Positions 15,723 to 24,212 of a stretch of 61,482 bases of DNA are shown here, piece by piece. The position numbers and the translations under genes were made by a program. The DNA lies in NCBI RefSeq assembly GCF_023150065.1, contig NZ_JAKLLN010000024.1:1-61482 (forward strand), written 5' to 3'. Position 1 is the first letter of the stretch, and each line of letters starts with the position of its first letter. Source of the stretch: Zoogloea sp. GTDB taxonomy: Bacteria; Pseudomonadota; Gammaproteobacteria; Burkholderiales; Rhodocyclaceae. The notes under the pieces are model-generated. The model ran no database searches, was not told the DNA's origin, and saw nothing but the letters and a program-made list of their open reading frames with translations.

Positions 15723-17645
15723 TCAGGCCCTCACCCGTGCCTTGGTCGGGTCGTAGTGCGGGAACGCCACCACGGTCGCATCCAGGCGCTTGCGGTGTCC
15801 GTCCAGCTGCCCCACCTGGAGCGCGGTCTCCAGGGCCGAGTAGGCCACGTCCACCCGGGCCAGGGCGATCTGGGTGTTGAGCACCGGGGAGCGGACGCTG
15901 CTGGTGATCTCGCCGACCCTGGCACGCCCCAGGTAGATGCCGTCGCCGTGACTGGCGGGTTCGTTGCCGCTGATGGCGAGGCCGACCAGCTTGCGCCGGG
16001 GGTGGGCCTTGCGCTCTTCCAGGGCGGCCTTGCCGATGAAGTCTTCGGGTTTGGAGAGGGCCACGGTGAAGCCGATGCCGGCTTCGAAGGGGTCAGTCTG
16101 GTCGCAGAACTCCTGCCCGGCGAAGGCCAGGCCGGCCTCGATGCGCAGCATGTCGAGGGCGTCGAAACCCAGGGGTGCGATGCCCAGGGGTGCGCCGGCG
16201 TCCATCACCGCGGTCCATACCGCGGCGCCGTCGCGGGGGTGGCACCACAGCTCGAAGCCCAGCTCGCCGGTGTAGCCGGTGCGCGACACCACCACCGGGA
16301 TGCCAGTGGGGCCGCCGAGGCGGGCAGCGGTGAAGCGGAACCAGCCGAGCTCGGCGATGCCGGGCTGGACGGGGGCGGTCCACAGCAGGCGGGTGAGCAG
16401 TTCGCGGCTCTTCGGGCCTTGCACGGCCAGGTTGTGCAGGGCGTCGGTGGTGTCGCGGATGTGTACGTCGAAGTTGCCGGCGGCGGCCTGCTCCTTCAGC
16501 CACAGGCCGGTGGTGTCTTCGCCGCACACGAAGCGGAACACGTCGCGCCCCAGGCGGAACACCGTGCCGTCGTCCATCATGCCGCCGTGGGTGTGGCACA
16601 CGGCGGTGTAGACGATCTGCCCCACGGCGAGCTTGCGCAGGTCGCGGGTCTGCACCTTCTGCAGCAGGGCTTCGGCGTCGGGGCCGGCGACGTCGAACTT
16701 GCGCAGGGCCGACAAGTCCATGACGGCCACTTTCTCGCGGCAGGCCCAGTATTCGGCCAGGGTGCCGTGGCCGACGAAGCTGCGCGGCAGCCAGAAGCCT
16801 TTGTAGTCGATGAAGTCGCGGGTGAGGGTTTCGGTGACGGGGGCGAAGGCCGTCGGGCGGGTCAGGCGGGCGGGGGAGTCGGGCGTCATGCGGTGGGCCA
16901 TCGCGCGGGGGAAGGAGTGGTCGGCGGCGTAGACGCGCGCCTCGATGTCGGTGGGCTGCCAGGCGTTGGCGGGGTCGATGTCGTCGGCACAGGACGACAC
17001 CGCCACCACCAGATCCTTCAGGGCGCGCAGCAGCACATAGTCGCCGGGCTTCGACCAGGGTTCGGCAAAACCCAGGCTGCCGCAGGGCTGGATGAAGGTG
17101 TTGTAGAAGAAGTTGATGGCCGGCCAGCCCACCCGGGGGCGGATGCCGAAGCCCTCCAGCGCGGCGTTGAAGTTGTCGCTGCAGTTGGCGTGGCCGGGAA
17201 AGCCCAGGTCGTCGTAATACTTGCTGGTGCAGGCCAGGGCAAAGGCGTCGTGACGACCGACGGTGTCCTGCACGGTTTCGAGCAGGGGCTGCATGCGGGC
17301 GTCGAAGTACTTGGCGTGCAGGCCGGGCCGGGGGTAGGCGGCGCCAGCCAGGGTGCGGGTCACGGTGGGGTCGAGGCCCCACTCGTCCCCGGCTTCCAGG
17401 GCGGCGGCGTCGAAGGCCAGCAGGTCGGAGCACTGCCGCCCTTCCACGTCGATGACCTGGATGAACTGCCCGGCCTTCACCGTGAAGGCCCGGGCCGTGG
17501 CGGCGGCCACGCGGATCACCGCCAGCGGCTCGGGTAAGACCTGGGCGCTGCGCTGCGGCACTTCGGCGCGGAGCAGGAAGGGGTCGCCCTCCGCCTCCAC
17601 GGCGTCGGGCACAGGGGCGAGGGAGCCGGGCAGGATGGCATTCAC
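15723..17645 (-). CDS. DUF1989-GcvT fusion: urea-carboxylase-associated domain plus folate-dependent aminomethyltransferase domain
   Basis: A 640-residue protein starting at the GTG at 17645, which overlaps the flavin reductase stop by 4 bp. Residues about 30-230 match DUF1989, with IDVEGRQCSDLLAF, LHAKYFDARM and HANCSDNFNAAL. Residues about 255-640 are a complete GcvT-type domain with VMDLSALRKFDVAGPDAEAL, HTHGGMMDDGTVFRL (catalytic-aspartate region) and VVSRTGYTGELGFELW. DUF1989 proteins are subunits of the carboxyguanidine deiminase associated with urea/guanidine carboxylase. The GcvT half likely passes a C1 unit to THF. Its place as last gene of an N-demethylation cluster suggests a methylated-nitrogen substrate. 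The exact reaction is unknown. Confidence 0.78.
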   Translation of the reverse strand: MNAILPGSLAPVPDAVEAEGDPFLLRAEVPQRSAQVLPEPLAVIRVAAATARAFTVKAGQFIQVIDVEGRQCSDLLAFDAAALEAGDEWGLDPTVTRTLAGAAYPRPGLHAKYFDARMQPLLETVQDTVGRHDAFALACTSKYYDDLGFPGHANCSDNFNAALEGFGIRPRVGWPAINFFYNTFIQPCGSLGFAEPWSKPGDYVLLRALKDLVVAVSSCADDIDPANAWQPTDIEARVYAADHSFPRAMAHRMTPDSPARLTRPTAFAPVTETLTRDFIDYKGFWLPRSFVGHGTLAEYWACREKVAVMDLSALRKFDVAGPDAEALLQKVQTRDLRKLAVGQIVYTAVCHTHGGMMDDGTVFRLGRDVFRFVCGEDTTGLWLKEQAAAGNFDVHIRDTTDALHNLAVQGPKSRELLTRLLWTAPVQPGIAELGWFRFTAARLGGPTGIPVVVSRTGYTGELGFELWCHPRDGAAVWTAVMDAGAPLGIAPLGFDALDMLRIEAGLAFAGQEFCDQTDPFEAGIGFTVALSKPEDFIGKAALEERKAHPRRKLVGLAISGNEPASHGDGIYLGRARVGEITSSVRSPVLNTQIALARVDVAYSALETALQVGQLDGHRKRLDATVVAFPHYDPTKARVRA

Positions 17646-18190
17646 GCGCGGCTCTCCTTTTCCATCAGCTGGCGGTAGCCACCGGCACAGAACACCAGGG
17701 GCTCGCCGTCCTGGAAGCGCAGCTGGCGCACCTCGGCCACGAAGATGATGTGATCGCCGCCCGGGTACTGGGCGAAGGGCACGCATTCAAAAGTGGCCAG
17801 TGCACTGTCGAAGACCGGCGCCCCATGCTCGCCGGTGACGTAGTCGAGGTCGGCCCACTTGTCGCCGCCGCCCCAGGCGAAGCGGTTGGAGAGTTCGCTC
17901 TGGCCGGCGTCGAGCACGTGGATGGCCAGCGGCCCGCCGGCGGCGAAGCTGTCGCAGCAGGCGCTGCTGCGCGCCAGGCTGAAGAGCACCAGCGGCGGGT
18001 CGATGGACACGGAGTTGAAGGAGCTCACGGTGGCCCCCACCGGCCGCCCCAGTTCGTCCCAGGTGGTGACGATGGTGACGCCGGTGGGAAACAGGCCGAG
18101 GACCCGGCGGAACAGGCGTCCGTCAAAGGGCGCCCGGTGGGCGGGCGCCACGGCAGACACCGGAGCAGGCTGGTGGAGGGCGGCTTGCAT
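17642..18190 (-). CDS. Flavin reductase-like FMN-binding protein
   Basis: A 182-residue protein of the flavin reductase (HpaC-like) family: FPTGVTIVTTWDELGRPVGA, SSFNSVSIDPPLVLFSL and a C-terminal GGDHIIFVAEVRQL followed by PLVFCAGGYRQL. Members reduce free FMN or FAD with NAD(P)H to feed a partner monooxygenase. The partner is almost certainly the acyl-CoA-dehydrogenase-fold protein, whose gene ends 15 bp upstream. The stop codon overlaps the GTG of the DUF1989-GcvT gene. The ATG at 18190 gives full length. Confidence 0.87.
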   Translation of the reverse strand: MQAALHQPAPVSAVAPAHRAPFDGRLFRRVLGLFPTGVTIVTTWDELGRPVGATVSSFNSVSIDPPLVLFSLARSSACCDSFAAGGPLAIHVLDAGQSELSNRFAWGGGDKWADLDYVTGEHGAPVFDSALATFECVPFAQYPGGDHIIFVAEVRQLRFQDGEPLVFCAGGYRQLMEKESRA

Positions 18191-18205
18191 GGCGGGCTCC
18201 CGTGC

Positions 18206-19588
18206 TCAGGCCTGGGCGTCGGCCAGGAGTTTGCTGGCGAAGGCGGCCTTCTCTTCCTTGCTCATCTTCTTCAGCTCGTTGTTGAGCACGCGCTGGTTCA
18301 CCGCCTGGTTCCAGTAGTCCAGCACCTCGAAGCCGAGCAGCGCTGCCTTGCCGACGAACTGGCGCAGCACTTCGTTGGTGGGGCCCATCACCCAGCCGGC
18401 CTTGCCGTCGCGGAGCAGGCGCTCGATGCCCAGGGCCGGCTTGTAGCCGGTGCCGCCACAGGCGTGGAGCATCTTGTCCACCACGAAGGTGACGTTCTTG
18501 GAGGAGAAGAACTTGACCTGCCACAGCCAGTTGAGGATGCCGGTGCGCGGCAGGTGGCCGATCTCCCGGTGGGCGGACCAGTCGCAGTTGTTGGTGAGGT
18601 CATCGAGGGCCTTGGCGGCCAGGTACACATAGCTGCGGCTGGCGTTGGTGTCGATCAGGCACTCACCCACGTAGTCCTGGATGGTGGGGTAGTCGGCCAC
18701 GCGCATGCCCACGTCGTTGTGCACCTTGCGGGTGGTGTGGTTCTTGGTGATGTCCATGGCGGCCAGGCTGATGCCGTTCCAGCAGGCGGACGAACACACC
18801 AGGAAGAAGGGGTCCACCACTTCGTCATTGGACTTGGCGCCGTCGCCCACCGGGCCCACCAGCGCGTCCCTGGCGATGTCGACGCCATCCACCGAGATGG
18901 GGCCGGACTGGTTGCCACGCATGCCCAGGCCGTCCCAGTTGGCGGGGTCGGCCTTGATCTGGTCCTTGGTGACCAGGAAGCAGGACAGGTCGGAGTAGTC
19001 GCCGCCGAAATCCGGCGAGGTGGTCTGGATGATGTACCAGTCGGCAAAGCCGCCGGAGGTGGTCCACGAGGCCTTCTTGAAGACCTTCCAGCCGTCGTCG
19101 GTGCGCTCGGCGCGGGACGACATGGGGTACCAGAAATGGGAGCCGGTCTCCGGGTCGGAGTAGGACAGGGTGCCGATCAGCACGTCCTTGTCGACGCGGC
19201 GCAGGATGTCCTTGAGGCGCTCGTTGTCGTGGTGGCGCAAGAGGGCGGCGGCGCAGGCGCCCAGGTGCATGGTGTAGCACATGGCGGTGGAGGGGCAGCC
19301 GTAGCGGGCGATGGTCTCCACCACCATGGCGGCGCACAGGTGGCTCTCACCGCGGCCGCCCAGCTCCTTGGGGATGGTCAGGCTCATCAGGCCCATGGCG
19401 GCCAGGGCTTCGAAGTTCTTGCGGGGGTAGACGTACTTCTTGTCGCTCTCGATGGCGTTGGGGCGCAGGGTGGTTTCGCACAGGGCGATCAGGTCGGCCT
19501 GCAGGGCCTTCTGCTCGGGGCTGAGCAGCCACTGGGGGCTCCATTCGGCGCCGATTCCAACGGGGGTCATCTGGGTGCTTGCGTTCAT
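18206..19588 (-). CDS. Acyl-CoA-dehydrogenase-fold flavin-dependent monooxygenase (probable)
   Basis: A 460-residue protein with the three-part acyl-CoA dehydrogenase fold: a helical N-domain (MGLMSLTIPKELGGRGES), a beta middle domain (GTLSYSDPETGSHFWYPM, KKASWTTSGGFADWYI) and a C-domain containing MLHACGGTGYKPALGIERLL. It is paired with a flavin reductase, as in two-component monooxygenases such as DszC, SfnB and N-oxygenating homologues. Oxygenation of a nitrogen- or methyl-bearing substrate therefore fits better than acyl-CoA oxidation. AAGGAAACC precedes the ATG at 19588. The substrate is not evident. Confidence 0.72.
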   Translation of the reverse strand: MNASTQMTPVGIGAEWSPQWLLSPEQKALQADLIALCETTLRPNAIESDKKYVYPRKNFEALAAMGLMSLTIPKELGGRGESHLCAAMVVETIARYGCPSTAMCYTMHLGACAAALLRHHDNERLKDILRRVDKDVLIGTLSYSDPETGSHFWYPMSSRAERTDDGWKVFKKASWTTSGGFADWYIIQTTSPDFGGDYSDLSCFLVTKDQIKADPANWDGLGMRGNQSGPISVDGVDIARDALVGPVGDGAKSNDEVVDPFFLVCSSACWNGISLAAMDITKNHTTRKVHNDVGMRVADYPTIQDYVGECLIDTNASRSYVYLAAKALDDLTNNCDWSAHREIGHLPRTGILNWLWQVKFFSSKNVTFVVDKMLHACGGTGYKPALGIERLLRDGKAGWVMGPTNEVLRQFVGKAALLGFEVLDYWNQAVNQRVLNNELKKMSKEEKAAFASKLLADAQA

Positions 19589-19628
19589 GGTGGTTTCCTT
19601 TGCGTGAGTGTTTTGAAGAGGGGGATTC

Positions 19629-19653
19629 GTAGGGGCAAATGAAGTCGCCCCTA
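19629..19653. repeat. Single degenerate REP hairpin between monooxygenase and N-demethylase genes
   Basis: GTAGGGGC pairs with GCCCCTAG around a loop containing AAATGAAGTC. It matches one half of the REPIN unit, with changes in the inner stem. It lies in the 69-bp gap between two genes of the demethylation cluster, just downstream of the haem demethylase stop codon. Confidence 0.7.
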
Positions 19654-19657
19654 GGGG

Positions 19658-20728
19658 TCAGGTCAGCGTGTCGACGCCGGCTTCGGTGCCAATCGGCAAC
19701 TCGGCGCCGTCGTCATGCCGGCTCAGCCACGCCAGGGCGGCGGGCAGGTAGCGGGTGAGGCCCTTGTATTCGACGAGCTGGGGCGGCAGGCTCGACAGCA
19801 CTCGGTGGAGTCGGGCGCCCCACTTGGGCACCCGGGCCAGATCGTCCAGGGAGGCCAGATAGCAGCGGATCGGGAACAGGATTGCGTTGCTGCGGGGCAG
19901 GCGCCACAGGGTCTGCAGCTCCACGCGCAGGTGCACCTTGCTGCCGGCGTTGTCGGGGGTCACGCTGGCCCGGTCGGTGCCCCATTCGGGGAAGCTCTCG
20001 GGCGAGGTGTCGAGGCGCGGGTTGATGGTCATGGTCCAGTTGAGGCGGCGCACCGGCTGGCCCAGGCGCAGCATCAGCAGGTATTTGAGGGCGCGCTCGA
20101 AGACGCCGGTCTGGTGGGCCAGGGGCACCGGGCCGTGCCATTCCATGAAGCTCATGCCCACATCGAACTCCAGGGACCAGTCGGCCTGGGAGGTGACCAT
20201 GCCGGCGTCCATGTAGAGGTTGTCGTCGCGCTGGTCACAGATGGCGAAGTCGCCCTGGGCCTGGCGGGTGATGTATTCAAAGGGCTCGCAGGGCAGCGTG
20301 GCGGCGTCGCCGAAGATGAAGCTCTGCTCGATGCCCAGGGGCCGGTTGGTCCAGGTCCAGCGGCTGCCGAAGTCGTCACCTTCCTTGGTCAGGGAGAAGT
20401 GCTCCGGGTAGTCGGCCGACAGGTTCTCCATCAGCAACTCGAGGGTGTCCCACTGGGCCAGCATCATGTGGGGCAGCACCTGGCAGCGGCCGGGGTCGCG
20501 CTCCAGGGTGATGGCCCGGTCGCGGCATTCGGCGATGTAGTGCTCATCCACATCGAAGGGCCGGATGAAGACGTCGCTGGGGCCGCTGCGCACATGGGGC
20601 TCGATGTTGACGCTGTACATGTACTTGTCTTCCGGGAAGGGGAAGGGAAAGCGCAGGATGGCGGCGTCGCTGTTGCGGTAGCTGTAGTCACCGCGGAAGG
20701 TTTCTTCAGGTTTGAAAGCGATGCTCAT
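19658..20728 (-). CDS. Haem-dependent oxidative N-demethylase-like protein (DUF3445)
   Basis: A 356-residue protein of the DUF3445 family. Its characterised member is the haem-binding PAS-fold alpha subunit of HODM, an oxidative dimethylamine demethylase. Visible family features are RFPFPFPEDKYMYSVNIEPH near the N-terminus, LPHMMLAQWDTLELLMENL, and RLNWTMTINPRLDTSP and VELQTLWRLPRSNAILFPIR in the second half. AGGAGATCG precedes the ATG at 20728. The 2Fe-2S reductase and DmmA-like genes immediately upstream complete the expected electron chain. Inferred reaction: NAD(P)H- and O2-dependent removal of an N-methyl group as formaldehyde. The substrate may be dimethylamine or another N-methyl compound. 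Confidence 0.82.
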   Translation of the reverse strand: MSIAFKPEETFRGDYSYRNSDAAILRFPFPFPEDKYMYSVNIEPHVRSGPSDVFIRPFDVDEHYIAECRDRAITLERDPGRCQVLPHMMLAQWDTLELLMENLSADYPEHFSLTKEGDDFGSRWTWTNRPLGIEQSFIFGDAATLPCEPFEYITRQAQGDFAICDQRDDNLYMDAGMVTSQADWSLEFDVGMSFMEWHGPVPLAHQTGVFERALKYLLMLRLGQPVRRLNWTMTINPRLDTSPESFPEWGTDRASVTPDNAGSKVHLRVELQTLWRLPRSNAILFPIRCYLASLDDLARVPKWGARLHRVLSSLPPQLVEYKGLTRYLPAALAWLSRHDDGAELPIGTEAGVDTLT

Positions 20729-20739
20729 GTCGATCTCCT

Positions 20740-20796
20740 GTAGGGGCGACTTCAGTCGCCCGCGGGGGTGGGTTGGGCGACTGAAGTCGCCCCTAC
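20740..20796. repeat. REPIN-like doublet with shortened spacer, inside the demethylase operon
   Basis: A 57-bp element with both hairpin units intact (GTAG plus GGGCGACTTCAGTCGCCC, then its inverse) but only about 13 bp between them. It fills nearly all of the 75-bp gap between the reductase stop (20804) and the demethylase ribosome-binding site at 20733-20738, so it must be transcribed in the operon mRNA. Confidence 0.9.
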
Positions 20797-20803
20797 AGCG
20801 GTT

Positions 20804-21754
20804 TCACAAATCCAGCACCAGCCGCCCGGCCCGGGCCCGCGAGACGCAGGGCATGATCAGGCGGCCGGCGGCGCGCTCGTCGGCGGACAGGAAGTGGTCG
20901 CGGTGCTCGGCCTCCCCTTCCAACAGGGGGGTGACGCACACGCCGCAGGCGCCACCGCGGCACAGGCAGGGGGCGGCCACGCCGGCGCGCTCGATGGCGT
21001 CGAGCAGGCTTTCGTCCTCGGCCACCTCCAGCTCGATGCCGGAGCGGACCAGGAAGGCACGGAAGGCTTCGCCGCCGAACAGGGCCGAGCCGAAGTGCTC
21101 GCAATGCACGTGGCTGGCGGGCCAGCCGGCCACGGCGGCAGCGGCCATCACCTCGTCGTTCATGGCGGCGGGGCCGCACACGTAGAGGTGGGTGCCCGCC
21201 GGCTGGCTGGCCAGCAGGGCCGGGATGTCGAGGCGGTGGCCGTCGGCGTCCCAGTGGAAGGCCACCGCCGGGCTGCTGCCCAGCCAGGGTGCGAAGACAT
21301 CCTTTTCCGACTCGCGGCAACACACGTGCAGGGCATGGCCGGCACCGGTGAAACCGAACTCGGCCAGATAGGACAGGAAGGGAGTGATGCCGATGCCGCC
21401 GGCGATCATCAGGTGGTGGCGGGCAATGCGCACCGGCGCAAAGAGGTTGCCCGGCCAACCGGCCAGCAGCCGGTCGCCCACCTCGAGTTGCTCGTGGATG
21501 AAGGCCGAGCCGCCGCGGGAGGCGGGCACCCGGCGCACGATGATCTCCCAGGCATCCCGGGCGCCGGGCCGGCTGACCAGGGAGTAGGCGTTGCGCCAGG
21601 TACGCGCCGCGCCTTCCAGCACGAACTGGACGTGGGCACCGGCGGCGGCCGGGGGCAGCTTGCCACCATCGGCCGCCACCAGGCGCAGGTGACGCAGGCC
21701 GGGGGCGATGTCGGTCACCGCCGCCACCTGCAGCAGGAGGGTGTCGCCGATCAT
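20804..21754 (-). CDS. Flavin/2Fe-2S oxidoreductase (PDR/VanB type), reductase for the N-demethylase
   Basis: A 316-residue phthalate-dioxygenase-reductase-type protein. The flavin-binding barrel has RNAYSLVSRP near residue 60. The nucleotide-binding domain has MIAGGIGITPFLSYL near 120. The C-terminal plant-type ferredoxin has cysteines in CRGGACGVC plus a fourth in IMPCVSRA. HODM and dimethylamine monooxygenase use such a subunit to move electrons from NADPH to haem. The ATG at 21754 overlaps the DmmA-like stop codon by 4 bp (ATGA), so the two are translationally coupled. Confidence 0.87.
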   Translation of the reverse strand: MIGDTLLLQVAAVTDIAPGLRHLRLVAADGGKLPPAAAGAHVQFVLEGAARTWRNAYSLVSRPGARDAWEIIVRRVPASRGGSAFIHEQLEVGDRLLAGWPGNLFAPVRIARHHLMIAGGIGITPFLSYLAEFGFTGAGHALHVCCRESEKDVFAPWLGSSPAVAFHWDADGHRLDIPALLASQPAGTHLYVCGPAAMNDEVMAAAAVAGWPASHVHCEHFGSALFGGEAFRAFLVRSGIELEVAEDESLLDAIERAGVAAPCLCRGGACGVCVTPLLEGEAEHRDHFLSADERAAGRLIMPCVSRARAGRLVLDL

Positions 21755-22332
21755 GCGAAGACCTCCTCGATGGCCGGGATCTCGCCGGGCGCCTCGGCGT
21801 CCACCATCACGCCCATGAAGGCGCCCAGGCGGCGGGAGAAGTGGTCGCGCACCAGCAGGTGGCGGCCACAGCCGGCACAGGGCACGACGTTGGTGGTCAC
21901 CTGCTCGGTGACGCCGTGGCAGTGGGTGCACCACACCCGGCGCTGCAGGCTGCCGGCATGGCACAGCTGGAGCTGGCCGGGGCCGAAGCCGACGATGGCC
22001 GCCGCAGTGGCCACCGACCACAGGAAGGGCTCGGTGCCCTGCACGTAGAGCCGGTCGCCGATGCCGTAGCCGCGGGTGGCGCAGGCCAGGGCGTCCACCA
22101 CGTCGGCCACGGCCGGCAGATGCCAGGGCTTGCCGAGGCCGGGTGCGGCCAGCGCCTCGCCCACCAGCCAGGTATGAAGGTTTGCCACCACCGGAGCGAA
22201 GGCGTCGGCCAGGCCGGCCAGGCCCCCGGGCTGCAGGGTGGCCGCCTCGATCACCAGCAGATGGCCGGCGGCGGCGAGGTCGGGTTCGAGGGCCCGGTAG
22301 GTCGGGCGGCTCTTGATGTCGGAGTGCAGCAT
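21751..22332 (-). CDS. dmmA: Dimethylamine monooxygenase subunit DmmA-like protein
   Basis: A 193-residue protein. The N-terminal two-thirds is an alpha/beta domain (GIGDRLYVQGTEPFLWSV). The C-terminal third is a zinc-ribbon-like module with CTHCHG and CAGC, followed by LLVRDHFSRRLGAFMGVMV, the hallmark of the DmmA C-terminal family. DmmA is an accessory or structural subunit of the amine monooxygenase complex. It begins 11 bp after the permease stop codon and overlaps the reductase start. Its presence with a DUF3445 protein and a PDR-type reductase is the main reason for calling this an N-demethylase locus. Confidence 0.78.
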   Translation of the reverse strand: MLHSDIKSRPTYRALEPDLAAAGHLLVIEAATLQPGGLAGLADAFAPVVANLHTWLVGEALAAPGLGKPWHLPAVADVVDALACATRGYGIGDRLYVQGTEPFLWSVATAAAIVGFGPGQLQLCHAGSLQRRVWCTHCHGVTEQVTTNVVPCAGCGRHLLVRDHFSRRLGAFMGVMVDAEAPGEIPAIEEVFA

Positions 22333-22343
22333 CGCGGGCCTCC

Positions 22344-24038
22344 TCACAGCACGGCCATGGCGTGGGCGATGGCGATCACCGCCGCACCGCCGGCCAGGGT
22401 CAGGTAGGGCAGGATGCCAGCGCGGGTACCGACGCCCGTCTCGCTGCCCAGATGCATGTCTTCCTGCATCGCCGCAGGAAACTGGCCCTTGTCGACGATG
22501 TAGTGGCGGTAGAAGAACACCGGCAGGATCATCGCCGCTGCCAGCAGGCCGGTGGCCAGGGTGCCGGCACCCCAGATGTCGGCGCCCATGCCCATCAGCG
22601 CCAGATTGACGAAGGCCAGCACGGTGCCGATGGCAATCAGCCAGGTGGGCGCCTTGAAGGGGCGCGGCCAGCTCGGGCGGTCGATGCGGTGGATCCAGGC
22701 GGCGTTGAGGTTGAGGAAGTTGAAGAGGATGTAGCAGACGTTGGAGATGGCCAGCACGAAGACGTAGTCGGACATCAGCAGCAGGATCAGGTTGAAGCCC
22801 AGGTCGGTCCACATGGCCGGGGTCGGCGCGCCGTTGGCATTCACGTGCGACAGGTACTTGGGTAGCCAGCCATCCACCGAGGCCTGGTACAGGGTGCGCG
22901 AGGAGCCCGCCATCGAGGTCATGATCGACAGCACCAGGGCCAGCACCAGCATCGCCATCAGCACATGCTCGACCAGCGCGCCGGCGCCCAGCATGTGGGC
23001 CATGGCGTGGGCCACGCCCATGCCGCTGTAGATGTCGGGCGACAGGATGCCGTCGTACACCGCCGGGGTGACCACGTTACCCGCCGCATCCACCACCGCC
23101 GGCGTAACCAGCTGGCCGAGGCCGATGGAGCCCTGAAAGGCCAGCGGCACCACGGTGAACACGAAGATGCACAGCAGGCCCGAGTACAGGATGGCCTTGA
23201 AGGTGTCGGTGCGCGGGTTGCGGAACTCACGGGTGTAGCACACCGCCGTCTCGAAGCCGTAGGTGGACCACGCCGCCATGAACAGCCCGCCGGAGATCAG
23301 GGTCAGCCCGGCCATGTCCCAGGCGCCGTCGATCACCGCACCGCCGGCATCCTTGGCCAGGGGGTAGAGGGGCGTCAGGTTGGCGGAGGGCACGTCACCG
23401 GAGAGCAGCGGCCACAGGCCGATCAGCATCAGCGGCGCGAGGGCCGCAACGCCCAGCACCATCTGCATGCGCGCCGCCTGCAGGATGCCCCGATGCTGGA
23501 TGGCGAAGGCCGCCAGCAGCACCGCCGCGCCCAGCACGAAGGTGGCGTTGATGCGCAGGGACAGGCCAGCCTTGATGCCGGAGAGATCCAGCAGGGTGAT
23601 CTGCCAGGTGTTGATGGCCGCATCCGGCGCAAACAGGATGGACAGGATGTAGCCCGCCGCCAGCCCCGAGCCGATGGCCAGCACTGGCGACCAGGCCAGC
23701 CAGTTGCACCACACCGAGAGCGGCGCCAGCATCTTGCTGTAGCGCACCCAGGCCACCGCCCCATACACCGACGCGCCGCCCGACTTGTGCGGGAAGAGGC
23801 CGGCGATCTCGGCATACGAGAAGGACTGCAGGAAGCCGAAGGCGATGGAGATGATCCACACCGCCCACGACGGTTTGCCCACCGTGGCGGCGATGGAACC
23901 GATGGAAAAAAGCACCAGGGCCGGCACCCCGCTGGCCACCCAGAAGGCGCCCGCCCAGCCGATCTTGCGATGGAGCGTCGCGCTGGCGCCGCCGCTCCCG
24001 ATGCCGCCGGTCACGGCATCCACTGTCGTCGTGTTCAT
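22344..24038 (-). CDS. APC-superfamily amine/amino-acid permease
   Basis: A 564-residue transporter with about 12 membrane helices. The N-terminal helix 1 region FWVASGVPALVLFSIGSIA and a later SIMTSMAGSSRTLYQAS segment (helix 8 region) are typical of APC amino-acid/polyamine/organocation carriers. AGGAG precedes the ATG at 24038. It is the first gene of the demethylation operon, 11 bp before the DmmA-like gene, so it probably imports the methylated substrate. The insertion DAAGNVVTPAVYDGIL between helices is longer than in short family members. Substrate specificity is not readable. Confidence 0.85.
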   Translation of the reverse strand: MNTTTVDAVTGGIGSGGASATLHRKIGWAGAFWVASGVPALVLFSIGSIAATVGKPSWAVWIISIAFGFLQSFSYAEIAGLFPHKSGGASVYGAVAWVRYSKMLAPLSVWCNWLAWSPVLAIGSGLAAGYILSILFAPDAAINTWQITLLDLSGIKAGLSLRINATFVLGAAVLLAAFAIQHRGILQAARMQMVLGVAALAPLMLIGLWPLLSGDVPSANLTPLYPLAKDAGGAVIDGAWDMAGLTLISGGLFMAAWSTYGFETAVCYTREFRNPRTDTFKAILYSGLLCIFVFTVVPLAFQGSIGLGQLVTPAVVDAAGNVVTPAVYDGILSPDIYSGMGVAHAMAHMLGAGALVEHVLMAMLVLALVLSIMTSMAGSSRTLYQASVDGWLPKYLSHVNANGAPTPAMWTDLGFNLILLLMSDYVFVLAISNVCYILFNFLNLNAAWIHRIDRPSWPRPFKAPTWLIAIGTVLAFVNLALMGMGADIWGAGTLATGLLAAAMILPVFFYRHYIVDKGQFPAAMQEDMHLGSETGVGTRAGILPYLTLAGGAAVIAIAHAMAVL

Positions 24039-24212
24039 CTGCGTTCTCCTCAAGGTCGAATAAAAACCACACCGCCAATAGCGATATGGCTGCACTGTCC
24101 GCCGCCGGGCCGTGGCGAACAATTCGACTTTGGGAGTAGGTCGCAGGGGGAATTGAGGAAGGTCGCGGGCGGGCGTGAAATGGCCTCACCCCAACCCCCG
24201 GAGGCACCTCCA

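Noticed and set aside
24039-24212. Sigma-54 promoter between permease and porin genes
   Set aside because: No TGGCAC-N5-TTGC match with correct spacing could be found on either strand.
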